The notes: generated by a model not told the origin, from the letters alone. A stretch of 31,716 nt of DNA from an uncultured Eubacteriales bacterium (GCA_900553315.1 USCW01000005.1:1-31716), one strand, 5' to 3'; positions 16,029 to 25,846 are shown, counted from the first letter of the stretch. Translations and numbers: made by a program.

Positions 16029-17582
16029 ATGCGTAAACTTTCGACCCTGCTATTGGCCTTGGTGCTGGCACTGTCCATCGCCATGCCTGCCCTTGCGGTG
16101 GATGTGCAGGTTCCGCTGACCGAGGAGCCTGTGACCTTCCGCATCATGGTGCGCAAGGAGGACCTGTCCCAGAACACCTGGCCTGAAAAGGAATGCGTTC
16201 AGTACACCGAGAAGCAGACCGGCATCCACATCGAGTGGATCGAGGTGCCGTCGTCCGGCTGGACGGAGAAGGTCAACCTGACCTTTGCCTCCGGCGACCT
16301 TCCCGACGCCTTCATCGGCGGGGTGGACGTGGTGAGCAACATGGATATGCTGACCCCTCTGGGCGACCTGATCGACCAGTATGCGCCCAACGTGCTGGAA
16401 ATGTTTGAGACGCTGCCCGACATGCGCGGCGCACTGACGCTGAGCGATGGTGACATCTACTCGCTGCCCACCGGCGACGCAGATGTGAAAAACCAGATTC
16501 AGAGCGAAATGTGGCTGAATCAGGCCTGGATGAAGCAGCTGAATCTGAAGACCCCCACCACCCTTGACGAGCTGTATGACGTGCTTGTGGCTTTCCGTGA
16601 TGGCGACCCCAACGGCAACAACATCAAGGATGAGATCCCGCTGCTGGTGTCCGCCTCCAGTGACGCGGCCCGCGTGGATTTCCTGTTCGGTCTGTTCGGT
16701 ACGCTGGAAAACAACCAGCACATCCGAGTGCAGGATGGCAAGGTCATCTTTACGCCCCAGGAGGACGCTTACTACGATGCCCTGCAGTGGCTGCACAAGC
16801 TCTACGCTGAGGGGCTGATGAATCAGGAATACTTCACCGAGGACTATCAGCAATTCCTGGCAAAGGGCAACGCTGAGACCTGCGTCGTCGGTCTGGTACT
16901 GGAGTGGTACATCGACAACATCATTCTGAAGAGCAACGTGCAGAATTTCGCTTATCTGGAGCCGGTGACTGGCCCTAACGGCACGCCCATCTGGAGCAAG
17001 GCGACCTCGCCCAACTCTCCCCAGGGTACGTTGAACGGCTTCACCATCACCAAGAACTGCAAGAATCCTGAGCTGCTGGTGAAGTGGTACGACTACATTA
17101 ACTCCAACCTCGACATCCTGAACCTGTGGAACTACGGCCCTGAAAATGTGATTTGGCGCTACACCGACGACGGTCGCTGGGAGCTGTTCAACGACAACGT
17201 GCCGGAAGGCTCCTCTTCCTCTCAGATTCGTCGCACCATCGGCACCGGCCCCAGCGCCCCGCTATATGCGTACTCCCGTTTCCGCGGCCCGCAGGCTGAA
17301 AAGTATGCCGACCGTATCGCCGCGAAGGTAACCGCGAACGAGGCCTATGCCAAATACGTTCCTGCGGAGAACATTCCCAACGGCTTCGGCGACGCTGAGG
17401 AAGAAACTGAACGCAACATGCTGCTGGTGGATATTGATCACTACCTGAACCAGTTCAAGGCGCATGCCATCGTAGACGGCATCACCGAGGCGGAATGGCA
17501 AGATCACCTGAAGACCCTCAGCACCCTGGGCATTGATGAATATGTAGGCTACTGGCAGTCCTACTACGATGCACACAAGTAA
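16029..17582 (+). CDS. Extracellular solute-binding protein (LplA/YtcQ type)
   Basis: A 517-residue ligand-binding protein for the permeases just upstream. It has a signal peptide (about 1-23, MRKL then a hydrophobic core, ending MPALA before VDVQ) and a family-1-like body with FASGDLPDAFIGG, WLNQAWMKQLNLKTPTTLDELYDVL and DGDPNGNNIKDEIPL. ATG at 16029 has AAGGAGG eight bases upstream. There is no lipobox Cys near the cleavage site, unlike most Gram-positive binding proteins. The length suits oligosaccharide binders of the LplA group. The ligand is not determined, but the YtdP-like regulator suggests a plant or host glycan fragment. Confidence 0.9.
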   Translation: MRKLSTLLLALVLALSIAMPALAVDVQVPLTEEPVTFRIMVRKEDLSQNTWPEKECVQYTEKQTGIHIEWIEVPSSGWTEKVNLTFASGDLPDAFIGGVDVVSNMDMLTPLGDLIDQYAPNVLEMFETLPDMRGALTLSDGDIYSLPTGDADVKNQIQSEMWLNQAWMKQLNLKTPTTLDELYDVLVAFRDGDPNGNNIKDEIPLLVSASSDAARVDFLFGLFGTLENNQHIRVQDGKVIFTPQEDAYYDALQWLHKLYAEGLMNQEYFTEDYQQFLAKGNAETCVVGLVLEWYIDNIILKSNVQNFAYLEPVTGPNGTPIWSKATSPNSPQGTLNGFTITKNCKNPELLVKWYDYINSNLDILNLWNYGPENVIWRYTDDGRWELFNDNVPEGSSSSQIRRTIGTGPSAPLYAYSRFRGPQAEKYADRIAAKVTANEAYAKYVPAENIPNGFGDAEEETERNMLLVDIDHYLNQFKAHAIVDGITEAEWQDHLKTLSTLGIDEYVGYWQSYYDAHK

Positions 17583-17603
17583 TTTCCACAAAAGTCCCTG
17601 CAA

Positions 17604-17632
17604 GGGAGGCGGCCTCGCAAGAGGCCCCTCCC
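17604..17632 (+). terminator. Bulged GC-rich stem-loop after the binding-protein gene
   Basis: GGGAGGCGGCCTC and GAGGCCCCTCCC form a 12-bp stem with one bulged C and a GCAA tetraloop. The following TTCTGG is a poor T-tract. It may protect the 3' end of the binding-protein message or give partial termination before the phosphoesterase gene. Confidence 0.45.
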
Positions 17633-17666
17633 TTCTGGCATATCACCCTACGAATGGAGGCACGCT

Positions 17667-18593
17667 ATGATACTCGATCAAGTCATTGCCGCCGCTTCGC
17701 CCAAGGCGGTGCGGCGAGTCTGGATCGTCTCTGACTTGCAGCAGCGCTTTCCGGATCGCGCGACCCACTGCATGACCCGCGCTGCGGACGATTTTGTCTC
17801 GTTGGGTCTGCACTGCGATGCAGTCTGCTACCTGGGCGATGCGGTAGAAGGCGGCAACATGGAATTTCTGATGGATATGTCCCGCATGCAGCAGGAGCAG
17901 TTTGCCCGGGTGGATGCGCCGGTGTATTATGTGCTGGGCAACCACGACTTTGATTATTTCGCGGAGCATAAGGCGACGCTGACCCGCATGGAGCTGCCCT
18001 TCTTCGAATACATGCAAAAGCAGCCCCAGTGGCACACTCAGGCGGACATCAGCGACATGTGCTATACGGCAGACCTTGGCCCCTTTGTGCTGTGCTTTTT
18101 GACAGACCATGCAGATCACGCAGGGCGCTGGTATACCACCCATGGCGAAATTCGCGGGGATGCGAGCCTATATCCCTACACCGAGGCAGACTATCAGGCC
18201 CTGCGGGACAAACTGGCTGCGCTGGACAAGCCGCTGATCACGCTGTCGCATTATTCCTTTGCAGGCGGAAATCGCGCTGCGCCGCTGTTTGACCGCTTCC
18301 TGCCCCTGCCCACGCAGGAGCGCATTCATTTCTACGGTCACGCACACATTGGCGATGCGGTATGGGCGGGGAAGGACTGCTACCGCAAGATCGCTGCGGT
18401 GGACAATCAGCCCATCATTCAGGTAAACGTGGCGTCGCTGGAAAATTATCGCGGCAGCGCTATTCGCTCTGTGATTTTGGAGTGGTATGAGACGGGCGAG
18501 ATCGGCGTGTGCTTCCGTAATCATACCCGCGCCTGCTGGGACGATTATCTGCTGGTTTCACCCAATGACCGGGTGGAGCGGAATGTGGAGTAA
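17667..18593 (+). CDS. Calcineurin-like metallophosphoesterase
   Basis: A 308-residue cytoplasmic enzyme (no signal peptide) with the dimetal phosphoesterase motifs in order: VSDLQQ (D23, Q25), LGDAVEGG (D58), GNHDF (N92, H93, D94), LSHYSF (H195) and YGHAHIGD (H225, H227). The first motif is normally D-x-H; here it is D-x-Q, a variant metal ligand seen in some subfamilies. ATG at 17667 has GGAGG six bases upstream. It lies 84 bases after the binding-protein gene on the same strand, so it is probably the last gene of the uptake operon. It may act on a phosphodiester or phosphosugar linked to the imported compound. The substrate cannot be named from sequence. Confidence 0.85.
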   Translation: MILDQVIAAASPKAVRRVWIVSDLQQRFPDRATHCMTRAADDFVSLGLHCDAVCYLGDAVEGGNMEFLMDMSRMQQEQFARVDAPVYYVLGNHDFDYFAEHKATLTRMELPFFEYMQKQPQWHTQADISDMCYTADLGPFVLCFLTDHADHAGRWYTTHGEIRGDASLYPYTEADYQALRDKLAALDKPLITLSHYSFAGGNRAAPLFDRFLPLPTQERIHFYGHAHIGDAVWAGKDCYRKIAAVDNQPIIQVNVASLENYRGSAIRSVILEWYETGEIGVCFRNHTRACWDDYLLVSPNDRVERNVE

Positions 18594-18600
18594 AGACCAA

Positions 18601-18762
18601 GGGCAATACCGCACAAATGAGTTGGTGCGGAGGCGAATGCATTTTTCGTCAGATGCAATGGCAGATTTTGAAGGTTTACTGGAGGTAAATCGAAAAATCT
18701 GCAAGCAGCAGATGGCGGAAAAGGCATCGCCTACGCTGCCAACGAATTGTGCGGTATTGCCC
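18601..18762. mobile_element. Miniature inverted-repeat element (MITE-like), 162 bp
   Basis: The ends are perfect 16-bp inverted repeats: GGGCAATACCGCACAA at 18601-18616 and TTGTGCGGTATTGCCC at 18747-18762. Inside, 18661-18702 folds into a strong hairpin: GCAGATTTT pairs with AAAATCTGC, with an inner GGTTTAC/GTAAATC stem. No transposase is encoded. The flanks are AA on each side, too short to prove a target duplication. Short frames cross it on both strands but look like by-products. Best read as a non-autonomous transposon moved by a transposase elsewhere in the genome. Confidence 0.75.
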
Positions 18763-18792
18763 AAGGATAACAAGTGAATGGCAAATCGAGAG

Positions 18793-18841
18793 AAGCGTCT
18801 TTTCTGCTGGAACAAAAATGAAGGCAGGAAGGCGCTTTTTT
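18793..18841 (+). terminator. Intrinsic terminator downstream of cluster 1
   Basis: AAGCGTCTTTTCTGC and GCAGGAAGGCGCTT form a 14-bp stem with G-U pairs and one bulged T, then six T. It is the first good terminator after the phosphoesterase gene and lies just beyond the inserted miniature element, as if the element landed between gene and terminator. Confidence 0.7.
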
Positions 18842-19137
18842 CATGTGCCTGTTCAGAGGTTCGCATGCAGTCCATCTGTCCTGACACGCAAACGCTGAGA
18901 TAGCACGGCGCTTGTTTTTATGGTCAGAATACTTACTTATTTTTATATTGTGCAGTGGGTATGTGCAATGGGCTTTACTGTATGCAGACATATGTCTAAA
19001 GAGAAGCTCCATGCTTTGAATAAAATTTATTCCAGTGAAACGCATTTTTTAAATACCAATTCCTGCATTTTCATCATTTATTTAATGTAAAAACAAAATA
19101 AATACAAAAATTTGCAGAGCTTTTGCAAGTTTTACTA
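18842..19137. other. AT-rich spacer without a gene
   Basis: No supported coding frame. A 12-base perfect palindrome AGACATATGTCT (18986-18997) is the only notable symmetry and could be a regulator site. The rest is AT-rich leader upstream of the Opp promoter. Confidence 0.4.
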
Positions 19138-19166
19138 TTGCAATCCGTCAAAAGCTGTAGCATAAT
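19138..19166 (+). promoter_or_regulatory. Probable opp operon promoter
   Basis: TTGCAA (19138-19143), 17-base spacer, CATAAT (19161-19166). It is followed by a leader of about 120 bases that becomes GC-rich before the OppB start at 19288. Confidence 0.55.
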
Positions 19167-19287
19167 AAAACATCCTCGCTGAGCATCTCTCACCGACCAG
19201 GGGTCAGCAGACACCGACGCAAGGACGCGCGGGGAAAGTAGTACGGGCAAGCCGCTGCACGGCGCCTGCCCCCCGGAGGCGAATGCA

Positions 19288-20217
19288 ATGAATTCCAAGA
19301 TGACGTTTTACATCCTGAAGCGCATCCTGCTGGCAATCCTGACGGTCTGGATTGTCATCACGGTGACGTTTTTTGTGATGCATGCCATTCCCGGCGGCCC
19401 CTTCGTCAGTGAAAAGGCCATTTCGAAGGAGGCGCAGGCGGCGCTGGAGGCCAAATACGGCCTGGACAAGCCGCTGTTTGAGCAGTACACCACTTACCTG
19501 AGCGACATCGTGACCAAGTTCGATTTCGGCCCCTCCCTGAAGCAGCGCGGACGGCAGGTCATCGACATCATCATGGACGGCATGCGCACCAGCGCCCGGC
19601 TAGGCCTGATTGCGGCGTTCAGTGCGGCGGTGAGCGGCATTGTGCTGGGGGCGGTGGCGGCGCTGCGGCGCAACACGGTGCTGGATAAGGTCATCATGGT
19701 CATCACGACTGCGTTCGTGTCCATGCCCTCGTTCATCATGGGTTCGTTTCTGCTCATCATCTTCTCGGTGCGGCTGGGCTGGCTGCCCGCCAATGGCGCA
19801 TCCGCCGGGGGCCTGATCCTGCCCATCATCACCCTGGCGCTGTATCCCATGTCCTACATCACGCGGCTGACTCGCTCCTCCATGCTGGACGTGCTGGGGC
19901 AGGATTACATTCGCACCGCTCGGGCCAAGGGCGTGCCGGGCAAACGGATCATCTTCGGGCATGCGCTGAAGAACTCCCTGATTCCCGTCATCACCTACTT
20001 CGGCCCCATGCTGGCCTTCATCGTCACCGGCTCCATGGTGGTGGAGCAGATCTTCGCCGTGCCGGGCATCGGCCGCCAGTTCGTGTCCAGCATTACCAAC
20101 CGTGACTACACCATGATTATGGGAACCACTATTTTCCTGGCTTCCCTGATCGTAATAATGAACCTGATCAGCGACCTGCTCTACAAGGTGGTTGATCCCC
20201 GCATTGATTACGAATAA
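19288..20217 (+). CDS. oppB: Peptide ABC permease OppB/DppB
   Basis: A 309-residue inner-membrane permease of the dipeptide/oligopeptide (or nickel/oligosaccharide) importer family. The family N-terminus is clear (YILKRILLAILTVWIVITVTFFVMH, then PGGPF), and further TM segments follow. The EAA-type loop reads DYIRTARAKGVPGKRIIFGHALKNSLIP, and the C-terminal DLLYKVVDPRIDYE is typical of DppB. ATG at 19288 has GGAGG eight bases upstream. It is the first gene of a tight five-gene operon. The general family is certain; peptide rather than another substrate is the likeliest reading. Confidence 0.93.
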   Translation: MNSKMTFYILKRILLAILTVWIVITVTFFVMHAIPGGPFVSEKAISKEAQAALEAKYGLDKPLFEQYTTYLSDIVTKFDFGPSLKQRGRQVIDIIMDGMRTSARLGLIAAFSAAVSGIVLGAVAALRRNTVLDKVIMVITTAFVSMPSFIMGSFLLIIFSVRLGWLPANGASAGGLILPIITLALYPMSYITRLTRSSMLDVLGQDYIRTARAKGVPGKRIIFGHALKNSLIPVITYFGPMLAFIVTGSMVVEQIFAVPGIGRQFVSSITNRDYTMIMGTTIFLASLIVIMNLISDLLYKVVDPRIDYE

Positions 20218-20230
20218 GGAGGCGCAACCC

Positions 20231-21289
20231 GTGCGTAACAACTATAAACCCTTCAGCATGCACCTGAACCCGGAGCTTTTCCAGCCCGCCACGGCAGAGG
20301 AAAAGGCCTATATCTCCACCATGCGCCCCTCCACGACCTTCTTCAAGGATGGCGTGAAGCGGCTGCTCAAAAACAAGGTGGCGACCATCAGCCTGATCGT
20401 CATTGTGCTGATCACGCTGGCTTCCATCATCATCCCCTACGTCTGGCCCTATTCCTATGACAAGATGCTGGGCGTGACCCCGGGTCGTCCCGTGGACAGC
20501 AGCTACAACAACCTTGCGCCTTTCACCTACGGCAAGACAGAGCTGAAGCGTATCGAAGCGGGCGAGAGCATTTTTCCGCACATCTTCGGCACGGACGCGC
20601 ACGGACGTGATTACTTCATCCGTGTGGTGTACGGCACCCGCATTTCTCTGGCGGTGGGCTTCTTCGCCAGCATTATCGTGCTAGTCATCGGCTTGAGTAT
20701 CGGCTCTATCGCAGGCTATTTCGGCGGCAAGGTCGACCTGGCCATCATGCGTATCGTTGATATTATTTACTCCCTGCCGGATATGCTGGTCATCATCCTG
20801 CTGTCCGTGGTGCTGGGACAGGTGCTGCATGTGGAAGGCACCGTGCTGGAGAAAATCGGCTCCAACATCATCAGCATGTTCATTGTCTTTGGCCTGCTGT
20901 ACTGGGTGGGCATGGCGCGGCTGATCCGCGGTCAGATTCTTTCCCTGCGCGAGCAGGAATACGTGCTGTCCGCCCAGGCCACGGGCGCGAACGGGCGCTG
21001 GATCATCAAAAAGCACCTACTGCCCAACTGCATCAGCGTGGTCATCATCTCCACGGCCCTGCAGATCCCCAGCGCCATTTTCACCGAGAGCTTCCTTTCC
21101 TTCCTGGGTCTAGGCGTCAACGCGCCCATGCCCTCGCTGGGTTCCCTGGCCTCGGACGCGCTGAATGGCATCTCCTCCTACACCTACCGTCTGATTATCC
21201 CGGCAATGGTGATCTGCCTCATCGTTCTCTCCCTGAACCTGTTTGGCGACGGTCTGCGCGATGCCTTCGACCCCAAGCTGAACGCCTGA
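20231..21289 (+). CDS. oppC: Peptide ABC permease OppC/DppC
   Basis: A 352-residue partner permease. The start is GTG at 20231, preceded by AAGGAGG; the frame extends upstream to 20192, overlapping oppB, without a ribosome site. It has the extended cytoplasmic N-terminus of OppC, first TM VATISLIVIVLITLASIIIP, then the hallmark HIFGTDAHGRDYFIRVVYGTRISL. The EAA loop is EYVLSAQATGANGRWIIKKHLLP, followed by FTESFLSFLGLGV and the C-terminal NLFGDGLRDAFDPKL. It begins 13 bases after oppB and forms the channel with it. Confidence 0.93.
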   Translation: MRNNYKPFSMHLNPELFQPATAEEKAYISTMRPSTTFFKDGVKRLLKNKVATISLIVIVLITLASIIIPYVWPYSYDKMLGVTPGRPVDSSYNNLAPFTYGKTELKRIEAGESIFPHIFGTDAHGRDYFIRVVYGTRISLAVGFFASIIVLVIGLSIGSIAGYFGGKVDLAIMRIVDIIYSLPDMLVIILLSVVLGQVLHVEGTVLEKIGSNIISMFIVFGLLYWVGMARLIRGQILSLREQEYVLSAQATGANGRWIIKKHLLPNCISVVIISTALQIPSAIFTESFLSFLGLGVNAPMPSLGSLASDALNGISSYTYRLIIPAMVICLIVLSLNLFGDGLRDAFDPKLNA

Positions 21290-21308
21290 CGAAAGGAGCG
21301 ACGAAGCA

Positions 21309-22314
<1,006 letters not shown>

Positions 22315-22322
<8 letters not shown>

Positions 22323-23304
22323 GCAGACTGCAAAAAAGCCGCTGCTTGAGGTGAAGGGCCTCAAGGAATATTTCGACATCAATATGGGCTTTTTCCGTAC
22401 CAAGCCCCTGAAGGCCGTGGACGACGTGTCCTTCTCCATTAACAAGGGTGAAACGCTGGGTTTGGTGGGTGAATCCGGCTGCGGCAAAACCACGGTGGGC
22501 CGCACCATCCTGCACCTGTACAAGCCCACGGCGGGTGAAATCTGGTACGACGGCAAGCAGCTGAAGACCAAACAGGATATTCAGCAGTTCCGCACCAAGG
22601 CGACCATGGTGTTTCAGGATCCCTACTCTTCGCTGAACCCCCGCATGACGGTCTCCGACATTGTGGGCGAGCCGCTGGACGTGCATCACCTGTACAAGAC
22701 CAAAAAGGAGCGGGAGGATCGCATTCTGGAGCTGCTGGGCTATGTGGGTCTGAACAGCGAGCACGCCTCCCGCTACGCCCATGAGTTTTCCGGCGGTCAG
22801 CGGCAGCGCATCGGCATTGCCCGGGCGCTGGCAGTGAATCCCGAATTCATCGTCTGCGACGAGCCGGTCTCGGCGCTGGACGTATCCATTCAGGCGCAGG
22901 TCATCAATATGTTTGATGACCTGCAGGACAAGCTGGGACTGACGTATCTGTTCATCGCCCACGACCTGCTGGTGGTGCGCCACATCTCCGACCGCATTGC
23001 GGTGATGTATCTGGGCAAGATGGTGGAGCTGGCGGACGCGGAGGAAATTTACAACCACCCGCTGCACCCCTATTCCCAGTCCCTGCTGTCCGCCGTGCCG
23101 CTGCCCGACCCGAAAATGGCCCGGGCCAACAAGCGCATTGTGCTGACGGGCGACATTCCCAGCCCGCTGAACGCCCCCTCGGGCTGCCCCTTCCGTACCC
23201 GCTGCCGCTATGCGACGGAGGCCTGCGCCCAGTCCATGCCGCCGTTTGAGGAAGTGGAGAAGGGACACTTTGTGGCCTGCCACCGGGTCAAGGAGATCAA
23301 CTGA
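22315..23304 (+). CDS. oppF: Peptide ABC transporter ATPase OppF/DppF
   Basis: A 329-residue second ATPase of the importer. Walker A GESGCGKTT (52-60), Q-loop FQDPYSSLNPR, signature FSGGQRQR (158-165), Walker B FIVCDEPVSALD (from 178) and H-loop IAHD (H216). The C-terminal extension again has a cysteine motif (GCPFRTRCRYATEAC). The insert after the N-terminus (FDINMGFFRTKPLKAVDDVSF) is the normal OppF pattern. It overlaps oppD by 8 bases and makes the heterodimeric motor with it. Confidence 0.95.
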
Positions 23305-23327
23305 GCAGGCGCTTTCATTTGCTCAAG

Positions 23328-23347
23328 AATGCGGAAACCGCATTTTT
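23328..23347 (+). terminator. Short terminator-like hairpin between oppF and the binding-protein gene
   Basis: AATGCGG (23328-23334), loop AAA, CCGCATT (23338-23344), then TTT. The next ribosome site starts about 20 bases later. It may be a partial terminator or a stabilising hairpin that separates the highly needed binding-protein message from the rest of the operon. Confidence 0.6.
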
Positions 23348-23379
23348 GATACACACATCCTGAAAAGGGAGGAATTACG

Positions 23380-25140
23380 ATGAAGAAACTGGTTGCTCTC
23401 ATGATGGCGCTGGTCATGGCGCTCTCCTGCGCGATGGCTGCGACGGCTGAAGAAGCCAAGACGAGCATTGCGGTGTGCCTGGCCTCCGAACCGGACACCC
23501 TGGATCCCGCCCTCAACTCCGCTGTTGACGGCGCGACCGTGACCTCTCACCTGTTCTCCGGTCTGGCGACCTGGGCGCAGAACGCGGAAGGCAAGCTGGA
23601 GATCGATGCCGAGTGCGCGACCGAGCTGCCTGAGCCTGTTGCCAACGAAGACGGCACCATGACGTATACCTACACCCTGAAGGACGGCCTCACCTGGTCC
23701 GATGGTCAGGCGCTGACCGCCAAGGACTTTGAGTTCGCCTGGAAGCGTGCGGCTTCTACCGCGCTGGGTGCGGACTACGGCTACATGTTTGAGGGCGTGA
23801 AGGGCTATCCGGACGAGCTGGCTGTGGAAGCCACCGACGAGAAGACCCTGGTCGTGACCCTGAACAACGCGCTGCCTTACTGGAATGAACTGCTGGCCTT
23901 CCCGGCGTTCTTCCCTGTCCGTGAGGACGTGGTTGCCAACGAAGCCTGGGCCACCGATCCCTCCACCTATGTGTCCAACGGCCCGTACACCATGACCGGC
24001 TGGGACCACAACAGCAAGATCACCCTGACCAAGAACGCCGCCTACTTCGCCGCGGACACCATCACCATGGACGAGATCGACTTCTATCTGTCCGATGATG
24101 CAAACAACATGCTGGCGAACTTCCAGAACGGCGACTGGCAGCTGATCGACGACGTGCCCACCTCTGAGATTGCTTCCCTGAAGGAGCAGTATCCCACCGA
24201 GTTTGTGGTGGCGGGCCAGATCGGCACCTACTACGTCTGCTGGAACATCAACGAAAACATTCTGCCCGCCGACACCGAGCTGACCGGCGTGGAGGCTGCG
24301 CAGGCTGAGGCTGAGATCCGCCGCGCCGTCGCGCTGCTGCTCGACCGCAACTACATCGTCACCGAGATCGCCCAGGCCGGTCAGGTGCCTGCTTCCTCCT
24401 TCGTGGCCATGGGCATGACCGACGCGGACGGCTCCGAGTTCTATCAGAATGCGGGTCACAACGAGGGCTTTGACGGCTACTACAACGTGTCCGAGGACGC
24501 CTACATGGACAACTGGAACAGCGCTGTGGAGACCTTGAAGAAGTACTACGCTTACGACGAGGCTACCGGTATGTTCACCAACTTCCCGACCCTGACCTAC
24601 CTGTACAACACCAACGAGAACCACAAGACCATCGGTGAGTATCTGCAGGGCGCGCTGGCGGGCGTTGGCATCACCATGAACCTGGTCAACCAGGAGTGGA
24701 ACACCTTCCTGAACACCCGTAAGGCCGGCGACTACAGCATCGCCCGTAACGGCTGGGTGGCGGACTACAACGATCCTATCTGCTTCCTGGATATGTGGGT
24801 GACCGCTTCCGGCAACAACGATGTGCAGTTCGGCAAGGGTGCGAACGCTGATCTGGCGATGTACAGCCTGGATCTGACCCCCTATGGCTACGACGTGAAG
24901 GTTGAGAATGGCACCTGGGCCGAAACCTATGACGTGCTGATCTCTTCCATCAAGAGCTGCACTGACAAGGATGCTCGCTATGCCATGATGCACATTGCTG
25001 AGGACATGCTGATGAGCACCGGCTGCCTGACTCCCCTGTACTTCTACACCGACATCTATATGCTGGATGACAGCGTGCAGGGCTTCTACTCCAACCCCCT
25101 GGGCTACAAGTATTTCATGCACTGCACCTACGCTGAGTAA
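23380..25140 (+). CDS. oppA: Peptide-binding protein OppA/DppA family (SBP_bac_5)
   Basis: A 586-residue secreted binding protein of the OppBCDF system. The signal peptide is MKKL plus a hydrophobic core, probably cleaved after AATA (about residue 22). A Cys occurs in ALSC inside this segment, a poor match to the lipobox. Family motifs: SEPDTLDPALNSAVDGATV near the mature start, YTLKDGLTWSDGQALTAKDFEFAWKRA, SNGPYTMTGWDHNSKITLTKN, and late NTRKAGDYSIARNGWVADYNDP. ATG at 23380 has GGGAGG at good spacing. The last gene of the operon, it is followed by a strong terminator. Its mature part is very acidic, common for exported proteins of this class. Confidence 0.93.
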   Translation: MKKLVALMMALVMALSCAMAATAEEAKTSIAVCLASEPDTLDPALNSAVDGATVTSHLFSGLATWAQNAEGKLEIDAECATELPEPVANEDGTMTYTYTLKDGLTWSDGQALTAKDFEFAWKRAASTALGADYGYMFEGVKGYPDELAVEATDEKTLVVTLNNALPYWNELLAFPAFFPVREDVVANEAWATDPSTYVSNGPYTMTGWDHNSKITLTKNAAYFAADTITMDEIDFYLSDDANNMLANFQNGDWQLIDDVPTSEIASLKEQYPTEFVVAGQIGTYYVCWNINENILPADTELTGVEAAQAEAEIRRAVALLLDRNYIVTEIAQAGQVPASSFVAMGMTDADGSEFYQNAGHNEGFDGYYNVSEDAYMDNWNSAVETLKKYYAYDEATGMFTNFPTLTYLYNTNENHKTIGEYLQGALAGVGITMNLVNQEWNTFLNTRKAGDYSIARNGWVADYNDPICFLDMWVTASGNNDVQFGKGANADLAMYSLDLTPYGYDVKVENGTWAETYDVLISSIKSCTDKDARYAMMHIAEDMLMSTGCLTPLYFYTDIYMLDDSVQGFYSNPLGYKYFMHCTYAE

Positions 25141-25172
25141 GCGTCTGCGGAGCTGAAGTAAGCTAAATTAAG

Positions 25173-25221
25173 AAGACCGCCTGTATCTCTGCTTGCACGC
25201 AGGGACGCAGGCGGTCTTTTT
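25173..25221 (+). terminator. Strong intrinsic terminator of the opp operon
   Basis: AAGACCGCCTG (25173-25183) pairs perfectly with CAGGCGGTCTT (25208-25218) and is followed by T to 25221. It lies 32 bases after the binding-protein stop. Confidence 0.85.
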
Positions 25222-25241
25222 ATATGCGTTATATACCATAT

Positions 25242-25361
25242 CGCGGGCTGCCCGCGGTTACCGCCTGGGTCAAGCTCAGATTTGCCGCGATGAATTTGAA
25301 AAAACTCGCGATCCACAAGTGGTTGCGCTTACTTTTTTCTCCCTTTCTATCGTATAAGTAG
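25242..25361 (+). pseudogene. 3' tail of an IS1182-type transposase
   Basis: A 39-codon frame ending in TAG reads RGLPAVTAWVKLRFAAMN then LKKLAIHKW. This resembles the C-terminus of IS1182-like DDE transposases, in which an AAMNLKKLA-type motif is followed by a Trp and basic residues. There is no 5' part: the sequence begins abruptly about 20 bases after the opp terminator. It is a truncated relic, and its own hairpin still follows. Confidence 0.6.
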
Positions 25362-25390
25362 CCAGATTACAAACTCGCAATCTGGCTACT
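25357..25390 (+). terminator. 12-bp hairpin at the end of the transposase relic
   Basis: AGTAGCCAGATT (25357-25368) and AATCTGGCTACT (25379-25390) are perfect inverted repeats around a 10-base loop, overlapping the relic's stop codon. The tail TTTG is short. Probably the terminator or end structure of the lost insertion sequence. From here to 25591 I see no gene. Confidence 0.5.
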
Positions 25391-25591
25391 TTGACAGTCT
25401 GCTACGTGCAGCTGCGAAAGGATACTTTCACATTTTGTAGGGATTGGGATGTGCCCAACAAGCAGTTTTTGCAATGTGGCTAGCCACTTGTCCTGCTCGC
25501 TGAACCGAGGCCAGGTTCTATCATAGCTTTTTATACAAAATCGTCACGCCCGTCTCATAAAAAACGAAAAGAGCAAGGAAATATTTTCAGA

Positions 25592-25774
25592 ATGGATAAC
25601 ATAAAAAGGAATTTGGAATGTCGCCGCCAACTGCGTGACCAGAAACATGCGCGGCTGGAAAAGCTCATGGCAGATGTACAGGCATTGGAGCAGGGCGTGC
25701 AGGAGAAAGAAAACGCCGCCATTATTGCAATGGTAGGCAAGCTTGAGTTGCGCAGGATAGTACCAGTTGGATAA
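25592..25774 (+). CDS. Small coiled-coil protein, DUF4315-like (doubtful)
   Basis: A 60-residue frame, highly charged and helical: RRQLRDQKHARLEKLMADVQ, then LEQGVQEKENAAIIAMVGKL. The pattern of an amphipathic coiled coil ending in ENAxIxAxV resembles the DUF4315 proteins of Firmicute conjugative elements, but it lacks their usual start and end. ATG at 25592 has AAGGAA about 15 bases upstream, too far for a strong site. It may be a remnant of a mobile element, in line with the transposase tail just upstream. Confidence 0.35.
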   Translation: MDNIKRNLECRRQLRDQKHARLEKLMADVQALEQGVQEKENAAIIAMVGKLELRRIVPVG

Positions 25775-25846
25775 TACATGGCACGAAGTTTCTGTCAATT
25801 AACCAACTATGCTGTTGCCGATGCGTAATCGCGTGTCACTAAAACC

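Noticed and set aside
18487..18887. Short frames on both strands across 18558-18887
   Set aside because: They are made of the miniature inverted-repeat element and flanking DNA, with no start signals.
18986..18997. Palindrome AGACATATGTCT as a defined operator
   Set aside because: A 12-base AT-rich palindrome in an AT-rich spacer can occur by chance, and it is about 140 bases from the promoter.
23323..25122. 599-codon minus-strand frame opposite the peptide-binding protein
   Set aside because: Val/Gly/His-rich antisense shadow; the plus strand carries a signal peptide and SBP_bac_5 motifs.
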